From Amoeboradix gromovi (taxonomy: Eukaryota > Sanchytriomycota > Sanchytriomycetes > Sanchytriales > Sanchytriaceae), in contig JADGIF010000227.1 in NCBI GenBank assembly GCA_018985225.1, positions 1-13,800 on the forward strand: DNA of 13,800 bases, in the 5' to 3' direction. A model generated the notes under the pieces. That model was not told the origin of the DNA and searched no databases. It saw only the letters and a program-made list of their open reading frames with translations. Every line of letters begins with the position of its first letter. Position 1 is the first letter of the stretch. Shown here piece after piece: positions 1 to 8,197 of this stretch. A program made the translations under genes and the position numbers.

Positions 1-1
1 C

Positions 2-167
2 GATTATCAAAGTCGAGCGAATGTCAATGATAGATGGTTTCATTGTCAGCAATGCGGTCACCAAGACCATAGAGATATCAATCCAGGTACTTCAAAATAA
101 TGTAGGCAAGAACATGCTCAAATGGTATCTCCCCAAGTTATCTACACTTGAGAAGTGTGGGGTTTGA
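2..167 (+). CDS. C-terminal fragment of a Cys/His-rich (zinc-finger-like) protein, 5' end outside window
   Basis: Partial gene running in from the left edge. The best model is exon 2-86, a 19-nt intron 87-105 and exon 106-167 ending in TGA. The spliced tail (about 48 residues) reads as a Cys/His finger, WFHCQQCGHQDH, then NMLKWYL and a further Cys near the end. Unspliced, this frame stops at TAA 96-98. The C-x2-C-G-H-x2-H core followed by an M-L-x-W stretch recalls the C-terminal zinc fingers of SEA/GATOR2 subunits (WDR59, WDR24, Mios), but the spacing differs and the rest of the protein is missing, so this is only a suggestion. Another frame (3-86 + 106-204) is also open through the same splice but shows no motif. 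The stop lies 68 bp before the next start codon. Confidence 0.5.
   Translation, partial: IIKVERMSMIDGFIVSNAVTKTIEISIQVLQNNVGKNMLKWYLPKLSTLEKCGV
87..105 (+). other. Predicted 19-nt spliceosomal intron in the partial first gene
   Basis: GTACTTCAAAATAATGTAG. It has GT-AG ends, an AATAAT branch-like motif followed by GTAG, and nearly the same plan as the elongase intron at 10904. Splicing is phase 1 and carries the frame past an in-frame TAA. The call rests on motif and length only, because the host protein is not identified. Confidence 0.55.
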
Positions 168-235
168 AATCTTCATATTTTCGAATTCTTCACATTTAAC
201 GTAGGCGTGTTACGGAGCAATTATAAAACAAATAT

Positions 236-1156
236 ATGTCTTACCAAACTCAAGTTCCCGAAGTGGCTGAGGTTTTACTACAGCCTTCTTTTAGTAGACA
301 GGTAGCGGAGCCTCATTTTAATGCGGGTTGGTATGAACATATGATATCAGCTTGGGGTAATTTCATCGGGTTTTTTGGTATTTAAAGCTAATAAAGGTAT
401 GATTCCATGTTGCTTTTGTTGCCCTAATCCGTTCAAGACCGTTGAACAAGGCAAGGTAGGACTGAAATGCCAGTTTGGTAAATGTTTTGCAGTAGTTGAC
501 CCAGGCTTGCATGCTATTAATGTGGCTTGTCAAAACCTGGATGTTGTAGATATAAGATTGCAAGTCACCGATATACCTCGCCAAAGCGTGTTTACTCGAG
601 ATAATATTGTAGTTAACATTGATAGCGTTTTATATTGGCATGTTGTAGATCCTTATGCTGTGGTCTACTTAGTTCAGAACATTAACACCTCATTGATTGA
701 AAAGACTCAAACTACATTGAGAGAGATTATCGGCCAGAAAACCGTCCAGGAAATGCTTGAACATCGTGACGAAATTGCGGAGCATATTGAAAGATTGATG
801 AAAGGACCGGCTGAATCGTTTGGAGTGAAAATTGAATCTATATTAATCAAAGATATGCAATTTAGTAGTGATCTGTTGGAATCTTTTTCCAGTGCTATTA
901 AACAAAAGAGAATCGGTGAAGCCAAGATTATCGGGGCACAAGTACACACGTATTAACTTAGGCTGAAGTTGAGGCAGCAAAAATGATGGCAGAAGCCGCA
1001 GGATACTTGGCCACAGAGTCGGCTATGCAGATAAGATATTTGGAAACATTGACGGCAGTTTCTAGAAATGGAGGTGAAAAACTGTTGTTTGTACCTGTAA
1101 ATCATGACCAGCTTGATTTTGATATGACTACGAATGTTAAATATGGTAAAAAATAA
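236..1156 (+). CDS. Stomatin-like SPFH/Band 7 membrane protein, three exons
   Basis: Exons 236-377, 397-941 and 962-1156, giving a 293-residue protein close to usual stomatin length. ATG 236 is the first ATG after the upstream gene. The N-terminal part contains a hydrophobic stretch (about 40-48) leading into MIPCCFCCPNPFK, where CC-x-CC (52-56) is a likely palmitoylation cluster as in stomatins. The SPFH domain follows: VDPGLHAINV, a long Band 7 core, EKTQTTLREIIGQKTVQEML and KRIGEAKIIGAQAEVEAAKMM, then AMQIRYLETLTAVS and LLFVPVN near the C terminus. Both junctions restore family sequence exactly: FFG|MIPCC at the first and GAQ|AEVEAAK at the second. Stomatins are monotopic membrane-scaffold proteins of cholesterol-rich domains that modulate channels. 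Retaining intron 2 would stop translation at TAA 954-956. TAATAAA covers the stop codon. Confidence 0.94.
378..396 (+). other. 19-nt intron 1 of the stomatin-like gene
   Basis: GTATTTAAAGCTAATAAAG. GT-AG ends, with a CTAAT branch-like motif four bases before the 3' end (AAAG). Removal joins FFG to MIPCCFCCPNP (phase 1), matching the stomatin family. Without removal, exon 1 stops at TAA 382-384. Confidence 0.93.
942..961 (+). other. 20-nt intron 2 of the stomatin-like gene
   Basis: GTACACACGTATTAACTTAG. GT-AG ends, with ATTAAC then TTAG. Removal (phase 0) joins GAQ to AEVEAAK, restoring the conserved stomatin helix. Retention gives an in-frame TAA within the intron. Confidence 0.95.
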
Positions 1157-1163
1157 TAAATTT

Positions 1164-2638
1164 ATGATGAAATCCGTTTTTCGTAACTCTCTTAGTTTGG
1201 AAAAATGATTTTTCAACAAGCCACTTCTGATTTTGAATCGCGTCCATTTATGTCACTGAGTTCGAAATCTAAAATGGAAGAGGTCAGTGCATCTTCTACG
1301 AGCGATGCAGATGAAGAATATAAAATCCAAACAGAACTATTTTCACTAATTGAGTCTGGAAACAGACAGAAAGTAAGAGATTTCCTAGAGAATGATGATG
1401 GGATAGCAGCGCAAGTGATATTGACAGCATTGGATCCTAACATAGATAAAAAGTATCATTATGACGACGATGTTGAAATGGAGGCCAATGAATTACTTGG
1501 ATCCAGCGTTGTTAATTTAAACGCTATACAAATCGCGATATTCTCCGGCGATGAAGATATGGCACTAGATATTCTCAACTATGTTGAAAAGCAGAGCGTA
1601 AAATTGGGTTCTAAAATGGTATTACTGGCATTTTTAGGAATGATGTGGGGGAACGGAAACACTACGCTGCATTTAGCTAGCTTTCATGGTATTACACCAC
1701 TAGTAAGAAAGTTACTGGAACTAGGTGCATCCCCTACTAAAAAGAATCAAAAAAAATATACAGCTATAGATTGTTGTGCTGATCAAGAGACTTCAAAACT
1801 GTTTACCGATCCCACTATACTTTCAAATCTAACCACTGAAAAGTTGAAAGAAACTCTAAGCAATGAAGATTTATTTAAAGATCTTCGGACCCGGAATCGA
1901 AGTAACAGTAATCCGGTTAACGTTAATTATGGCACACTCAGAAAAGGTGTAAGTTTGCAGACTCTACAACCTAAAGAGAAGAGGAAATCAGCCATTCATG
2001 TCAAAAAATGCATAACAAAAAAGACTGTAAGATTTCATTATGAAGCTGTTCTTTTGGAAGCATGTAGAGATGGAGATTTAGAGCTAGCTAAGATGCTAAT
2101 AGAAAACAAAAATATATCAGTAAATTACAATGAACTTGGAAAAGAACAAACTCCTCTACATTTGGCATGCGCTGAAGGACACCTGGAGTTGGTAAAATAT
2201 CTACTTAAAAAAGGTGCAGATGTAAATGCAAGGGATTTTGAGAGCTGGACACCTTTACATTGTGCAGCTGCTAACCATCAAATAGAAATAATTAAAATTT
2301 TAACAAAAGAACCAAAAATAAGTGTACACGTATTTACTGGTGATGACGAGAGCTTAATAGACGTAATGGATGATGAAGATGATGACTTTGAAAAGAAAAA
2401 GAAGCAAGTCGAAGGTTGTTTGTTTATTTATTTAGAAATACTGAGGCCATTCGGAAAAGTACCATCTGTTAATACTGAAGAAGAAAAACACTATATAATA
2501 GGCAAAGCCGAAGACGCAATAATTCCAAAAATAGATGGATTGGAACTTTTGGGAAGCAATTCATCAATGGAGGAAGAAACACAGATAAAAACCAGGTTTT
2601 TGAATAGGGCTGGTACCATTAGCAGACATCGCAAATAA
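1164..2638 (+). CDS. Ankyrin-repeat protein with a PP1-binding RVxF motif (MYPT-like)
   Basis: An uninterrupted frame of 477 codons runs from ATG 1205 to TAA 2638. A possible upstream exon (ATG 1164-1175) joined by a 20-nt intron (1176-1195) would add seven residues, so the span given here is the longer model. Counting from ATG 1205: a Ser/acidic N terminus; ankyrin block one around 105-195 (NTTLHLASFHG, LLELGAS); a basic linker; KTVRF at 273-277, which fits the RVxF docking motif for protein phosphatase 1; then ankyrin block two at 280-370 (TPLHLACAEGH, WTPLHCAAANH); and an acidic/charged tail. RVxF directly followed by ankyrin repeats is the arrangement of MYPT-type PP1 targeting subunits, which direct PP1 to substrates. 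The phosphatase role is inferred from this arrangement. TAATAAA overlaps the stop. Confidence 0.86.
1176..1195 (+). other. Candidate 20-nt intron at the 5' end of the ankyrin gene
   Basis: GTTTTTCGTAACTCTCTTAG. Removal fuses ATG ATG AAA TCC to TTT GGA AAA and stays in frame with ATG 1205. It has the 20-nt length and a TAAC motif, but starts GTTT rather than GTA, its branch motif is 8 nt from the 3' end, and no conserved residues test it. Translation could simply start at 1205. Confidence 0.4.
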
Positions 2639-2699
2639 TAAATTGAGTCTTTTCTAAAGAGATTTTCTAACCTTTGCTCAATTTTGTGTATTTTAGGCC

Positions 2700-4247
2700 A
2701 TGATGCAAAAGAATCGATCAAAATCTTTTACTGCACCTACTTTATCAACAGATTCTTTAAACCCTATGTATTCAAGTTCAGAAACCATTAAGGCAAACGA
2801 ATTTGATATGAACATGGATCATATAAAGTCTCTAGAGTGTCTAAATTTCCAGGGCAAAAAAGCAAGTGGAACTGCTCAGGATTCTGCTAACTTAAGAGAG
2901 CGTATGAGATCTTTTAAAGACACTTCAATTGAGTTGCAACGCAGTCAGTCTAGTATTTCTTTGAACCTGAATACGGCACAGAGTTACATTGAGCAGCTGG
3001 AGCAAGAAAACGAGTCGTTGAGTTCTAAAGTGCATTCAATATTGAATCAGCAAACTGAGGGTGACAAAAATTTATCCAATAATTTATCAGACTTGCTAAC
3101 TACCAACATCGCAAAGATTCATACCCTGCAGCAGCAATTGAAAAATACTGTGCAAGTTTGCAAAAAGCTTGACATTGAGAAAAACGAGGAAGTTAAAAAT
3201 TTGGCAACACAAAATAAATTAGCAAACCATCTCAAGTTAAGAGTAGAAACTACTGAGCGAGATGAGAAAGAATTTTTACAAAACAAGCTTAGAGACCAGG
3301 AAGAGTCTTTCAACCTAAAGCTCAAATCTTCCTCATTGGAGGAAAGGCTGAAGGAAGCAAAATACATGTTGGCAGCAAGTGAAAACCAGTTGCAAGTCAC
3401 TGAATCTCAAAATGAAAAACTAAAGCAATTTCACTTAGAAATGTCTGATCTTGCTCAGCAGTTCTTTACCACAAACAATCGTATTCTTGATGATTTGGAA
3501 AGATTAAATGAGTGCATCCCAGTCAGTCTGCCAAAACTATTGATTGATCCTATACTTAACATATCTTTAAATATTTCAAACGGCCTGTCATTGGTAAATT
3601 TTATCAGTGAAATGACAAGAGCGCTCGAAATGTGGTATCTTGAGTTAAAATTGTTAAAAAATACAACGATTGAGAAAAACGATACTATTAATGAAACATA
3701 CAAACAAAACCGTCGATTCCAAAGCCTAAATGAAAGTCTAACGCACAAATATTCGGAATTGTCCGGCGACTTTAGACTTTATGTTAAATCTCAGCAAGAT
3801 GGATCTCATGTTAGCAAAAAATATGAAGATGCATTGTTAACGATTGTTAGGCCGTATCAAGATCAGATCGAGGACCTAAAATCTAAGCATTTGGAGATGA
3901 AAACTCTCCTGAGCAAAAATATTGTGAATTTGACAAAAGAAAATCTTAAACTAGAGCAAAATATAACCAAAATTTTGGAGTTGGAGCATTCTGAACTATT
4001 GAAAATGGAATTGAAGGAAAAAGCATTTAGTGAAAGGGAGAATAGCATATTTAAGAAAGAGGAAAAATATTTGGAAAATAATAACACCATTAATCGAGGG
4101 ATAACAAGGCTAAATAGGAAATTAACAGAATTACATTTGGAAAGTCTTGAAATTAAGAAGCTTTGTGATTTGGGTCCACAATCTTCACTGAGTAAAAGGT
4201 CAGATTTGCTAACTAAAGTGCAAAATTTGAAAAGTCGAAATAAATAG
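2700..4247 (+). CDS. Long coiled-coil protein, function unknown
   Basis: 515 codons from ATG 2700 (a second ATG follows directly) to TAG 4247; I do not recognise the family. The first 60 residues are Ser/Thr-rich and probably disordered. From about 65 the protein is rich in Glu, Lys, Gln and Leu with heptad-like spacing, in two coiled-coil blocks (about 70-255 and 320-505). Between them lies a more hydrophobic stretch (about 262-310) containing several prolines (IPVSLPKLLIDPILN), which should break the coil or form a small folded module. There is no signal peptide, membrane segment or catalytic motif. A cytoskeletal, centrosomal or tethering role would fit, but nothing in the sequence decides it. 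It starts 61 bp after the ankyrin gene in the same direction. AATAAA (4239-4244) lies inside the last codons. Confidence 0.8.
   Translation: MMQKNRSKSFTAPTLSTDSLNPMYSSSETIKANEFDMNMDHIKSLECLNFQGKKASGTAQDSANLRERMRSFKDTSIELQRSQSSISLNLNTAQSYIEQLEQENESLSSKVHSILNQQTEGDKNLSNNLSDLLTTNIAKIHTLQQQLKNTVQVCKKLDIEKNEEVKNLATQNKLANHLKLRVETTERDEKEFLQNKLRDQEESFNLKLKSSSLEERLKEAKYMLAASENQLQVTESQNEKLKQFHLEMSDLAQQFFTTNNRILDDLERLNECIPVSLPKLLIDPILNISLNISNGLSLVNFISEMTRALEMWYLELKLLKNTTIEKNDTINETYKQNRRFQSLNESLTHKYSELSGDFRLYVKSQQDGSHVSKKYEDALLTIVRPYQDQIEDLKSKHLEMKTLLSKNIVNLTKENLKLEQNITKILELEHSELLKMELKEKAFSERENSIFKKEEKYLENNNTINRGITRLNRKLTELHLESLEIKKLCDLGPQSSLSKRSDLLTKVQNLKSRNK
4239..4244 (+). terminator. AATAAA poly(A)-type signal abutting the stop of the coiled-coil gene
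   Basis: The last two sense codons are AAT AAA, directly before TAG 4245-4247. This is the extreme case of the stop-proximal AATAAA seen across the window. Confidence 0.4.
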
Positions 4248-5016
4248 TTTATACTGCTATAACAATTGCGACGTCAAATACAACCTGGAAAGACTTTTTG
4301 AACCACAAGCGCGCCTTTTTAGTTGAAAGTCCTAATTTCCAGAGAAACTATCAATGCTAGTAAATCCATTAAGTGAGTGCTCACGCTTTCACTACCCTGA
4401 GGTGGACTGAATGAAGGCGCATGTACCTGATGTATATATTCCTTGTTGAGTATGGTCTCGATCTATCTCCGAATGACAATTGATACAAGTGCAACTCTCC
4501 AAATTGCTTTCCTTAAGATTGTCACAGATTGTAAATGCATATTAAGTATTAAGATATCGCATTGTTGTACACGCAAAATCTATCACAGATAAATGATAAA
4601 TACAGCTGTAAACCATTTATTTATCATTAATCTTTTCCTAGGCATTGAAAGACTACTAGTTGTTCCATGTTTGGACCAGTTCCTCAACGTTGATGAACAT
4701 ATGCTGTACTGTTAGTTATTTCTTTAGGTTTGACATATTCAGGATTATATCAATTGATTCCATACATCATTTGAGAAAATGAAGAATATCGAGTACTTGA
4801 GGTATTGTAAAAATCCGGAAAATTCACGTAATAATATAAAAATATATACACATTCTCGATAATTGATTTATTTTACGAAATTCAATAGCTGTAACCATAA
4901 AGAAAATCATAGAACTGGTTGCAATTGAATTCTTAAATTTTATTTCTATAGATTGATCTTCCACCAATCGCGCATTAAACAGCATTAACTTAATTCTGCA
5001 ATGAAGTTTCTCAAAA
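4248..5016. other. 769-bp intergenic region, no gene recognised
   Basis: Many stops in all frames. The longest + frame noticed starts at the ATG near 4452 and runs about 46 codons without a recognisable motif. I found no tRNA-like B box, snRNA core or rRNA sequence by eye. It holds one clear inverted repeat (4592-4602/4618-4628). A short upstream ORF (ATG 5001, 10 codons) overlaps the start of the next gene. It may hold the promoter of the J-like gene and the 3' end of the coiled-coil gene. Confidence 0.5.
4592..4628. repeat. 11-bp perfect inverted repeat with 15-nt loop
   Basis: AATGATAAATA (4592-4602) is the exact reverse complement of TATTTATCATT (4618-4628), with CAGCTGTA in the loop. 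It is AT-rich, so a hairpin would be weak. It could be a protein-binding palindrome or chance in AT-rich DNA. Confidence 0.6.
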
Positions 5017-5502
5017 ATGAAACAGGCAATTGATCACTACAGTGTTTTAAACTTGAACAAGTCTGCTTCAATGCTCGAAATTTACAACGCATACTCGAAA
5101 ATGTTGGAATTTAAGCATCCTATTGAGGTTACAAAAAATATTCAAGAAGCGTATGCTGTACTAGGGAAAAAAGAATCTCGTGAAGCGTATGACAATCAGA
5201 TTTCCACAGCTGCTGAAAATTCCGGCAAGCTTTTTCAAGTTGGTGAGTCTTGGTCTGTGGGAAAATCTTGGACATTTTTGGATTCTCCGGAGAGCATGGA
5301 AATTTTTGGAAGCAGAGGTTCTCAAGAGTTTGATCTCTGCACAGACTTTTCGGTAGAAACTCCATTTATTGGAGAAATTGAAACTGAACAGCGATATCAT
5401 ACATTTGAATCAATTTTCAAATTGGATGAAGACCAAGTAATCGTGCAAAACTTGAGCAAATACCGCTCTAAGTCACCATCGAGCGTCAAAAATTTTGTAT
5501 AA
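5017..5502 (+). CDS. J-domain-like protein lacking the HPD motif
   Basis: 161 codons from ATG 5017 to TAA 5502. Residues 5-60 match a J domain: DHYSVLNLNKSAS (helix I), EIYNAYSKMLEFKHP (helix II), then NIQEAYAVLGKKESREAYDN (helix III). The invariant HPD tripeptide, which stimulates Hsp70 ATPase, is here HPI (34-36), and the loop to helix III is several residues shorter than usual. It is thus a J-like protein, probably unable to activate Hsp70 in the normal way, although it might still bind or regulate. The remaining 100 residues are acidic/aromatic with no Gly/Phe region, zinc finger or membrane segment. The start is supported by the domain beginning five residues in. A 10-codon upstream ORF at 5001 overlaps the start. 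AATAAA lies at 5503-5508, touching the stop. Confidence 0.82.
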   Translation: MKQAIDHYSVLNLNKSASMLEIYNAYSKMLEFKHPIEVTKNIQEAYAVLGKKESREAYDNQISTAAENSGKLFQVGESWSVGKSWTFLDSPESMEIFGSRGSQEFDLCTDFSVETPFIGEIETEQRYHTFESIFKLDEDQVIVQNLSKYRSKSPSSVKNFV

Positions 5503-5812
5503 AATAAATAATGCTTCAGGCTTTTACAAAAATTGCCTAAACAAAACCCCAGAAGTATTCCTTGAGGTGCTTTATATAGTGTATTAAGCCCCATTTATCT
5601 AGTAATATAATGGAAAATTAATCACACATGCATAACCTAATTTCTTATATATTTTACGCTTGCTATATCTATAAATACGACAAAAACTAATGAGATTACC
5701 ATAAACGAATCGCAAACTGGAAAGTTGATGGTTCCTAACTTGTGCTTTAACAACAAGAAATGAGAGAAGGTAAAGCACACATAAAAATAAAATTGGGATA
5801 GCTGAAAGATGC
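5503..5812. other. 310-bp intergenic region
   Basis: AT-rich. After the J-like gene's AATAAA nothing is recognisable on the + strand. The minus strand carries a 71-codon frame (5814-5599) with a hydrophobic start, judged too weak to call. ATGCAT at 5809-5814 gives an ATG on both strands. Confidence 0.4.
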
Positions 5813-6097
5813 ATGTTATATCCAGAAATTCTTAATAGAAAACAGGTTTATAAACCGGAAAAGAATATCTTACTATATTATCCAATAAAGTCTAACTTAA
5901 TAGCAGTTGTGCTGCTAAAATTAGATACTCTTTCAGGTGTTATTACCACTTATAGTTTGGACCATTTTGGCAATGTCTGTCCCTCAATGAAATCATGCGA
6001 CTCAATTTTTGATTGTGATTTAGTTCCAGGTGCAACAACAGAGAAGCATTTACGAAGTATTGGTCATTTAGGGGAGACTTGCGAATTTGTCCTTTAA
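5813..6097 (+). CDS. Small hypothetical ORF, doubtful
   Basis: 94 codons from ATG 5813 to TAA 6097, not recognised. It has a beta-like hydrophobic segment (IAVVLLKLDTLSGVITTYSLD, about 30-50), then four Cys in the C-terminal half. An ORF of this length is modest evidence in AT-rich DNA. Unlike most genes here it has no AATAAA near its stop. An out-of-frame ATG (5809) precedes it. A 19-nt GT-AG candidate inside (5906-5924) would give a shorter, more hydrophobic product. It could be a real small protein, an exon of a larger split gene, or chance. Confidence 0.3.
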   Translation: MLYPEILNRKQVYKPEKNILLYYPIKSNLIAVVLLKLDTLSGVITTYSLDHFGNVCPSMKSCDSIFDCDLVPGATTEKHLRSIGHLGETCEFVL

Positions 6098-6379
6098 CGG
6101 GGCAACATTATTAAAGTTTAAAAATGGCCTCCGATGGAATTTTGAAAAGACACTGCTTTTTTTTAAAACCTTGTTTTCTTAAGTTCCTAGGCTTCAGGAC
6201 CAATTTAAATTCATGTTTATTATGAGCGCTTGCAGAATTAAAATCCTCCAATCAGAATCAGTGGTAATAAAATTTTATTAATCCAAGCATACTACCAGTA
6301 GTGTGATTGGAACGCTAAAATTTTACAATTTTAATCATTTCCAAATTTCTATTTAAATAAGTGAAGCCCACCATACAGT

Positions 6380-7036
6380 ATGGTAGTTGTTTGTGAATGG
6401 AAGTCATGTAAACAAATTTTCAGCGATGCTGGAAAGTTATATCATCATCTCAGTCAAGCACACTGTGATGAGCAGGAAGAGAGTTCGATGGCATGGCCTT
6501 GCCAGTGGAAAGACTGTACTGTGATAGTTGACAGAAAGTACAGACTTTCAAGTCATTTATTAATTCATACAAACTATAGACCCTTTACATGCAAGCATTG
6601 TAGTAAAACATTTAAGAGATCTCATGATATGAAGAAGCATATTCGACTAAGTCATCCAACTTTCCATGATGACATATCTGCAGGTTCAGATTCGGGTAGT
6701 ATGGAATCTAATGACCATCATTTTTCGCAAAGACAGGTTCTGAATGCATTACAGAATATGCAGCAACTTCAAACCGTGGATAAAAGCGGAATTAACGATT
6801 TAAACACCCAATTATCAGGGCAGCTACGTCAAGGCAGCCCTAGATACATCCGTAGCTCATCTCTAGGAGTCACAAGTACTCTGCCAATAGCGCAGGAGCA
6901 ATCTCCAAATTCTACACTAGGAGAAAATAGAACTCATGCTAAAAGCATTTTTAATAAAACAGAGATCAGGTACGATGGTTCTACGTATGAGTCAATGGTG
7001 CAAAAGTTCATGGAGTACACACCACCAGCGCACTAA
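6380..7036 (+). CDS. C2H2 zinc-finger transcription factor, PacC/Rim101-like
   Basis: 218 codons from ATG 6380 to TAA 7036. Three fingers lie at the N terminus: ZF1 C5, C10, H23, H28; ZF2 C41, C46, H59, H63; ZF3 C71, C74, H87, H92. The CEW..C and CQW..C spacing (Cys-x4-Cys) of the first two, followed by a Cys-x2-Cys third finger with TFKRSHDMKKH, is the layout of fungal PacC/Rim101, the ambient-pH regulators, where ZF1 packs on ZF2 and ZF2-ZF3 contact DNA. The rest (100-218) is Ser/Gln-rich and ends YDGSTYESMVQKFMEYTPPAH without known domains. It is far shorter than ascomycete PacC (about 600-700 residues), so it may lack the processed regulatory tail. GLI/ZIC-like fingers are the main alternative. 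It is convergent with DRG1, 60 bp away; TAATAAA covers the stop. Confidence 0.92.
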   Translation: MVVVCEWKSCKQIFSDAGKLYHHLSQAHCDEQEESSMAWPCQWKDCTVIVDRKYRLSSHLLIHTNYRPFTCKHCSKTFKRSHDMKKHIRLSHPTFHDDISAGSDSGSMESNDHHFSQRQVLNALQNMQQLQTVDKSGINDLNTQLSGQLRQGSPRYIRSSSLGVTSTLPIAQEQSPNSTLGENRTHAKSIFNKTEIRYDGSTYESMVQKFMEYTPPAH

Positions 7037-7096
7037 TAAAACCATTGCAATCTTTTATATTCTTATATACACAAATATGAAGAGTATCTATTTGAT

Positions 7097-8197
7097 TTAT
7101 TTCTTGACAATTTGTACTACATCTTCGTCAACTAGTTCATGCTCCTTTCCAACTTTACCGGGGTTATGCTTTACCGAGGTGCCCCAAACCAAAGCATATT
7201 TCAGTTCTTTCAAAATGCTTTTGTGCAAACAATTGCAGAAGTCTTCGATAGTCGTCTTGCCAAACTTCATTACTACTGGGGAAGTGTAATCTGGCAACTG
7301 CCCTTTAGGCTTAGTATAAATACGAACAAGTTTCAAGTATTGCCACATCTTTTCCAATAGTTGGTCCATGTTCCAGTCATGATGGGCAGATATCGGCACA
7401 CAATGCGGCACTTTTGTTATGATATCCAATTCCTCAATGCTGATTTGATCAATTTTGTTTAGGACATAAATTGCTGAAATGTAAATTCTATTACCCTCTA
7501 TGACATCAATTAAATCATCAGCAGTGGCATCTTCTTTAAACATAACATCTGCATTATGGATTCTGTATTCAGATAAGATAGCTTTAACTTGATCTAAATC
7601 TAGATGTGTCAAATTGCATGTATGGGTCATATTAACACCACCCTTTTCCTTTTTTTTGAAATAAATATTAGGAGGGTCCTTATTCAGGCGGATTCCATAG
7701 CCCTCTAGTTCTTTTTCAATCAAATGTTTATCTGTTAATGGCTTCATAACATCTAAAACCAGAAATATTAAAGAACATGTACGAGCAACAGCAATTACTT
7801 GACGGCCACGACCTTTACCATCCTTTGCTCCTTCTATGATGCCGGGTAAATCAAGCATTTGTATTTTTGCACCTTTGTAATGAATTACACCAGGAACGGT
7901 GGTTAAGGTGGTAAATTCATAGTCACCCACTTCAGAGTGCGTACCTGTTATTTTTCCCATGAGAGTAGATTTTCCCACCGAAGGAAACCCAACAAATCCT
8001 ACACGAGCTACACCTGTTTTTGCAACATCAAAGCCAACGCCGGCCCCTCCACCTGAAGATTTTGAGTCGGTAAGCAGTTCTTGTCTGAGCTTTGCTAATT
8101 TTGCTTTTAGGACACCTAGATGCTTTGAAGTTGCTTTATTTTTTTGAGTTTTAGCCATTTCAGCTTCAATATCTTTGATTTTATCAACAGTCGACAT
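7097..8197 (-). CDS. DRG1: DRG1/Rbg1 developmentally regulated GTP-binding protein
   Basis: 366 residues, essentially the length of human DRG1 (367), with end-to-end similarity. ATG at 8197 ([20 protein letters not shown]) is the start; the frame stays open a few codons upstream (to 8218) but without an ATG. In order: N-terminal helix-turn-helix/coiled region (1-45); OBG-type G domain with G1 GFPSVGKST (70-78), [10 protein letters not shown] around 94-103, G3 DLPG (116-119), G4 NKID (247-250), G5 ISA (269-271); the DRG-specific S5D2L insertion between G3 and G4; and a C-terminal TGS domain (about 290-365) ending VVQIVKK. DRG1 partners with DFRP1/Tma46 and binds ribosomes to relieve stalling in the cytoplasm. 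All motifs are intact and no intron is needed. It is the only clear minus-strand gene. AATAAA overlaps its stop. Confidence 0.98.
   Translation of the reverse strand: MSTVDKIKDIEAEMAKTQKNKATSKHLGVLKAKLAKLRQELLTDSKSSGGGAGVGFDVAKTGVARVGFVGFPSVGKSTLMGKITGTHSEVGDYEFTTLTTVPGVIHYKGAKIQMLDLPGIIEGAKDGKGRGRQVIAVARTCSLIFLVLDVMKPLTDKHLIEKELEGYGIRLNKDPPNIYFKKKEKGGVNMTHTCNLTHLDLDQVKAILSEYRIHNADVMFKEDATADDLIDVIEGNRIYISAIYVLNKIDQISIEELDIITKVPHCVPISAHHDWNMDQLLEKMWQYLKLVRIYTKPKGQLPDYTSPVVMKFGKTTIEDFCNCLHKSILKELKYALVWGTSVKHNPGKVGKEHELVDEDVVQIVKK

Noticed and set aside
1619-1637. 19-nt GT-AG segment GTATTACTGGCATTTTTAG inside the ankyrin gene
   Set aside because: No TAAY motif, and its removal produces an immediate stop; the unspliced frame is continuous through ankyrin repeats.
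2415-2435. 21-nt GT-AG segment in the ankyrin gene C-terminal part
   Set aside because: It is 3n, lacks a TAAY motif, and the frame is open without splicing; cannot be tested by family similarity.
4395-4450. Faint TPP-riboswitch-like words (CTGAG ... ACCTGAT)
   Set aside because: The GGGG partner stem and the rest of the conserved core are missing, and no thiamin gene follows.
5001-5036. GTTTCTCAAAAATGAAACAG as a 20-nt intron joining an upstream ATG (5001) to the J-like gene
   Set aside because: Splicing leads to a stop after nine codons; ATG 5017 starts the J-like domain directly.
5599-5814. Minus-strand 71-codon frame with a signal-peptide-like start
   Set aside because: No family, no AATAAA after the stop, short for AT-rich DNA; the hydrophobic start may be compositional.
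5906-5924. 19-nt GT-AG segment GTTGTGCTGCTAAAATTAG in the 94-codon ORF
   Set aside because: Splicing shortens an otherwise open frame, it starts GTTG and the host ORF itself is doubtful.
6936-7289. 117-codon + frame overlapping the zinc-finger gene and the DRG1 3' end
   Set aside because: It overlaps two well-supported genes in other frames and has no recognisable motif; a shadow.
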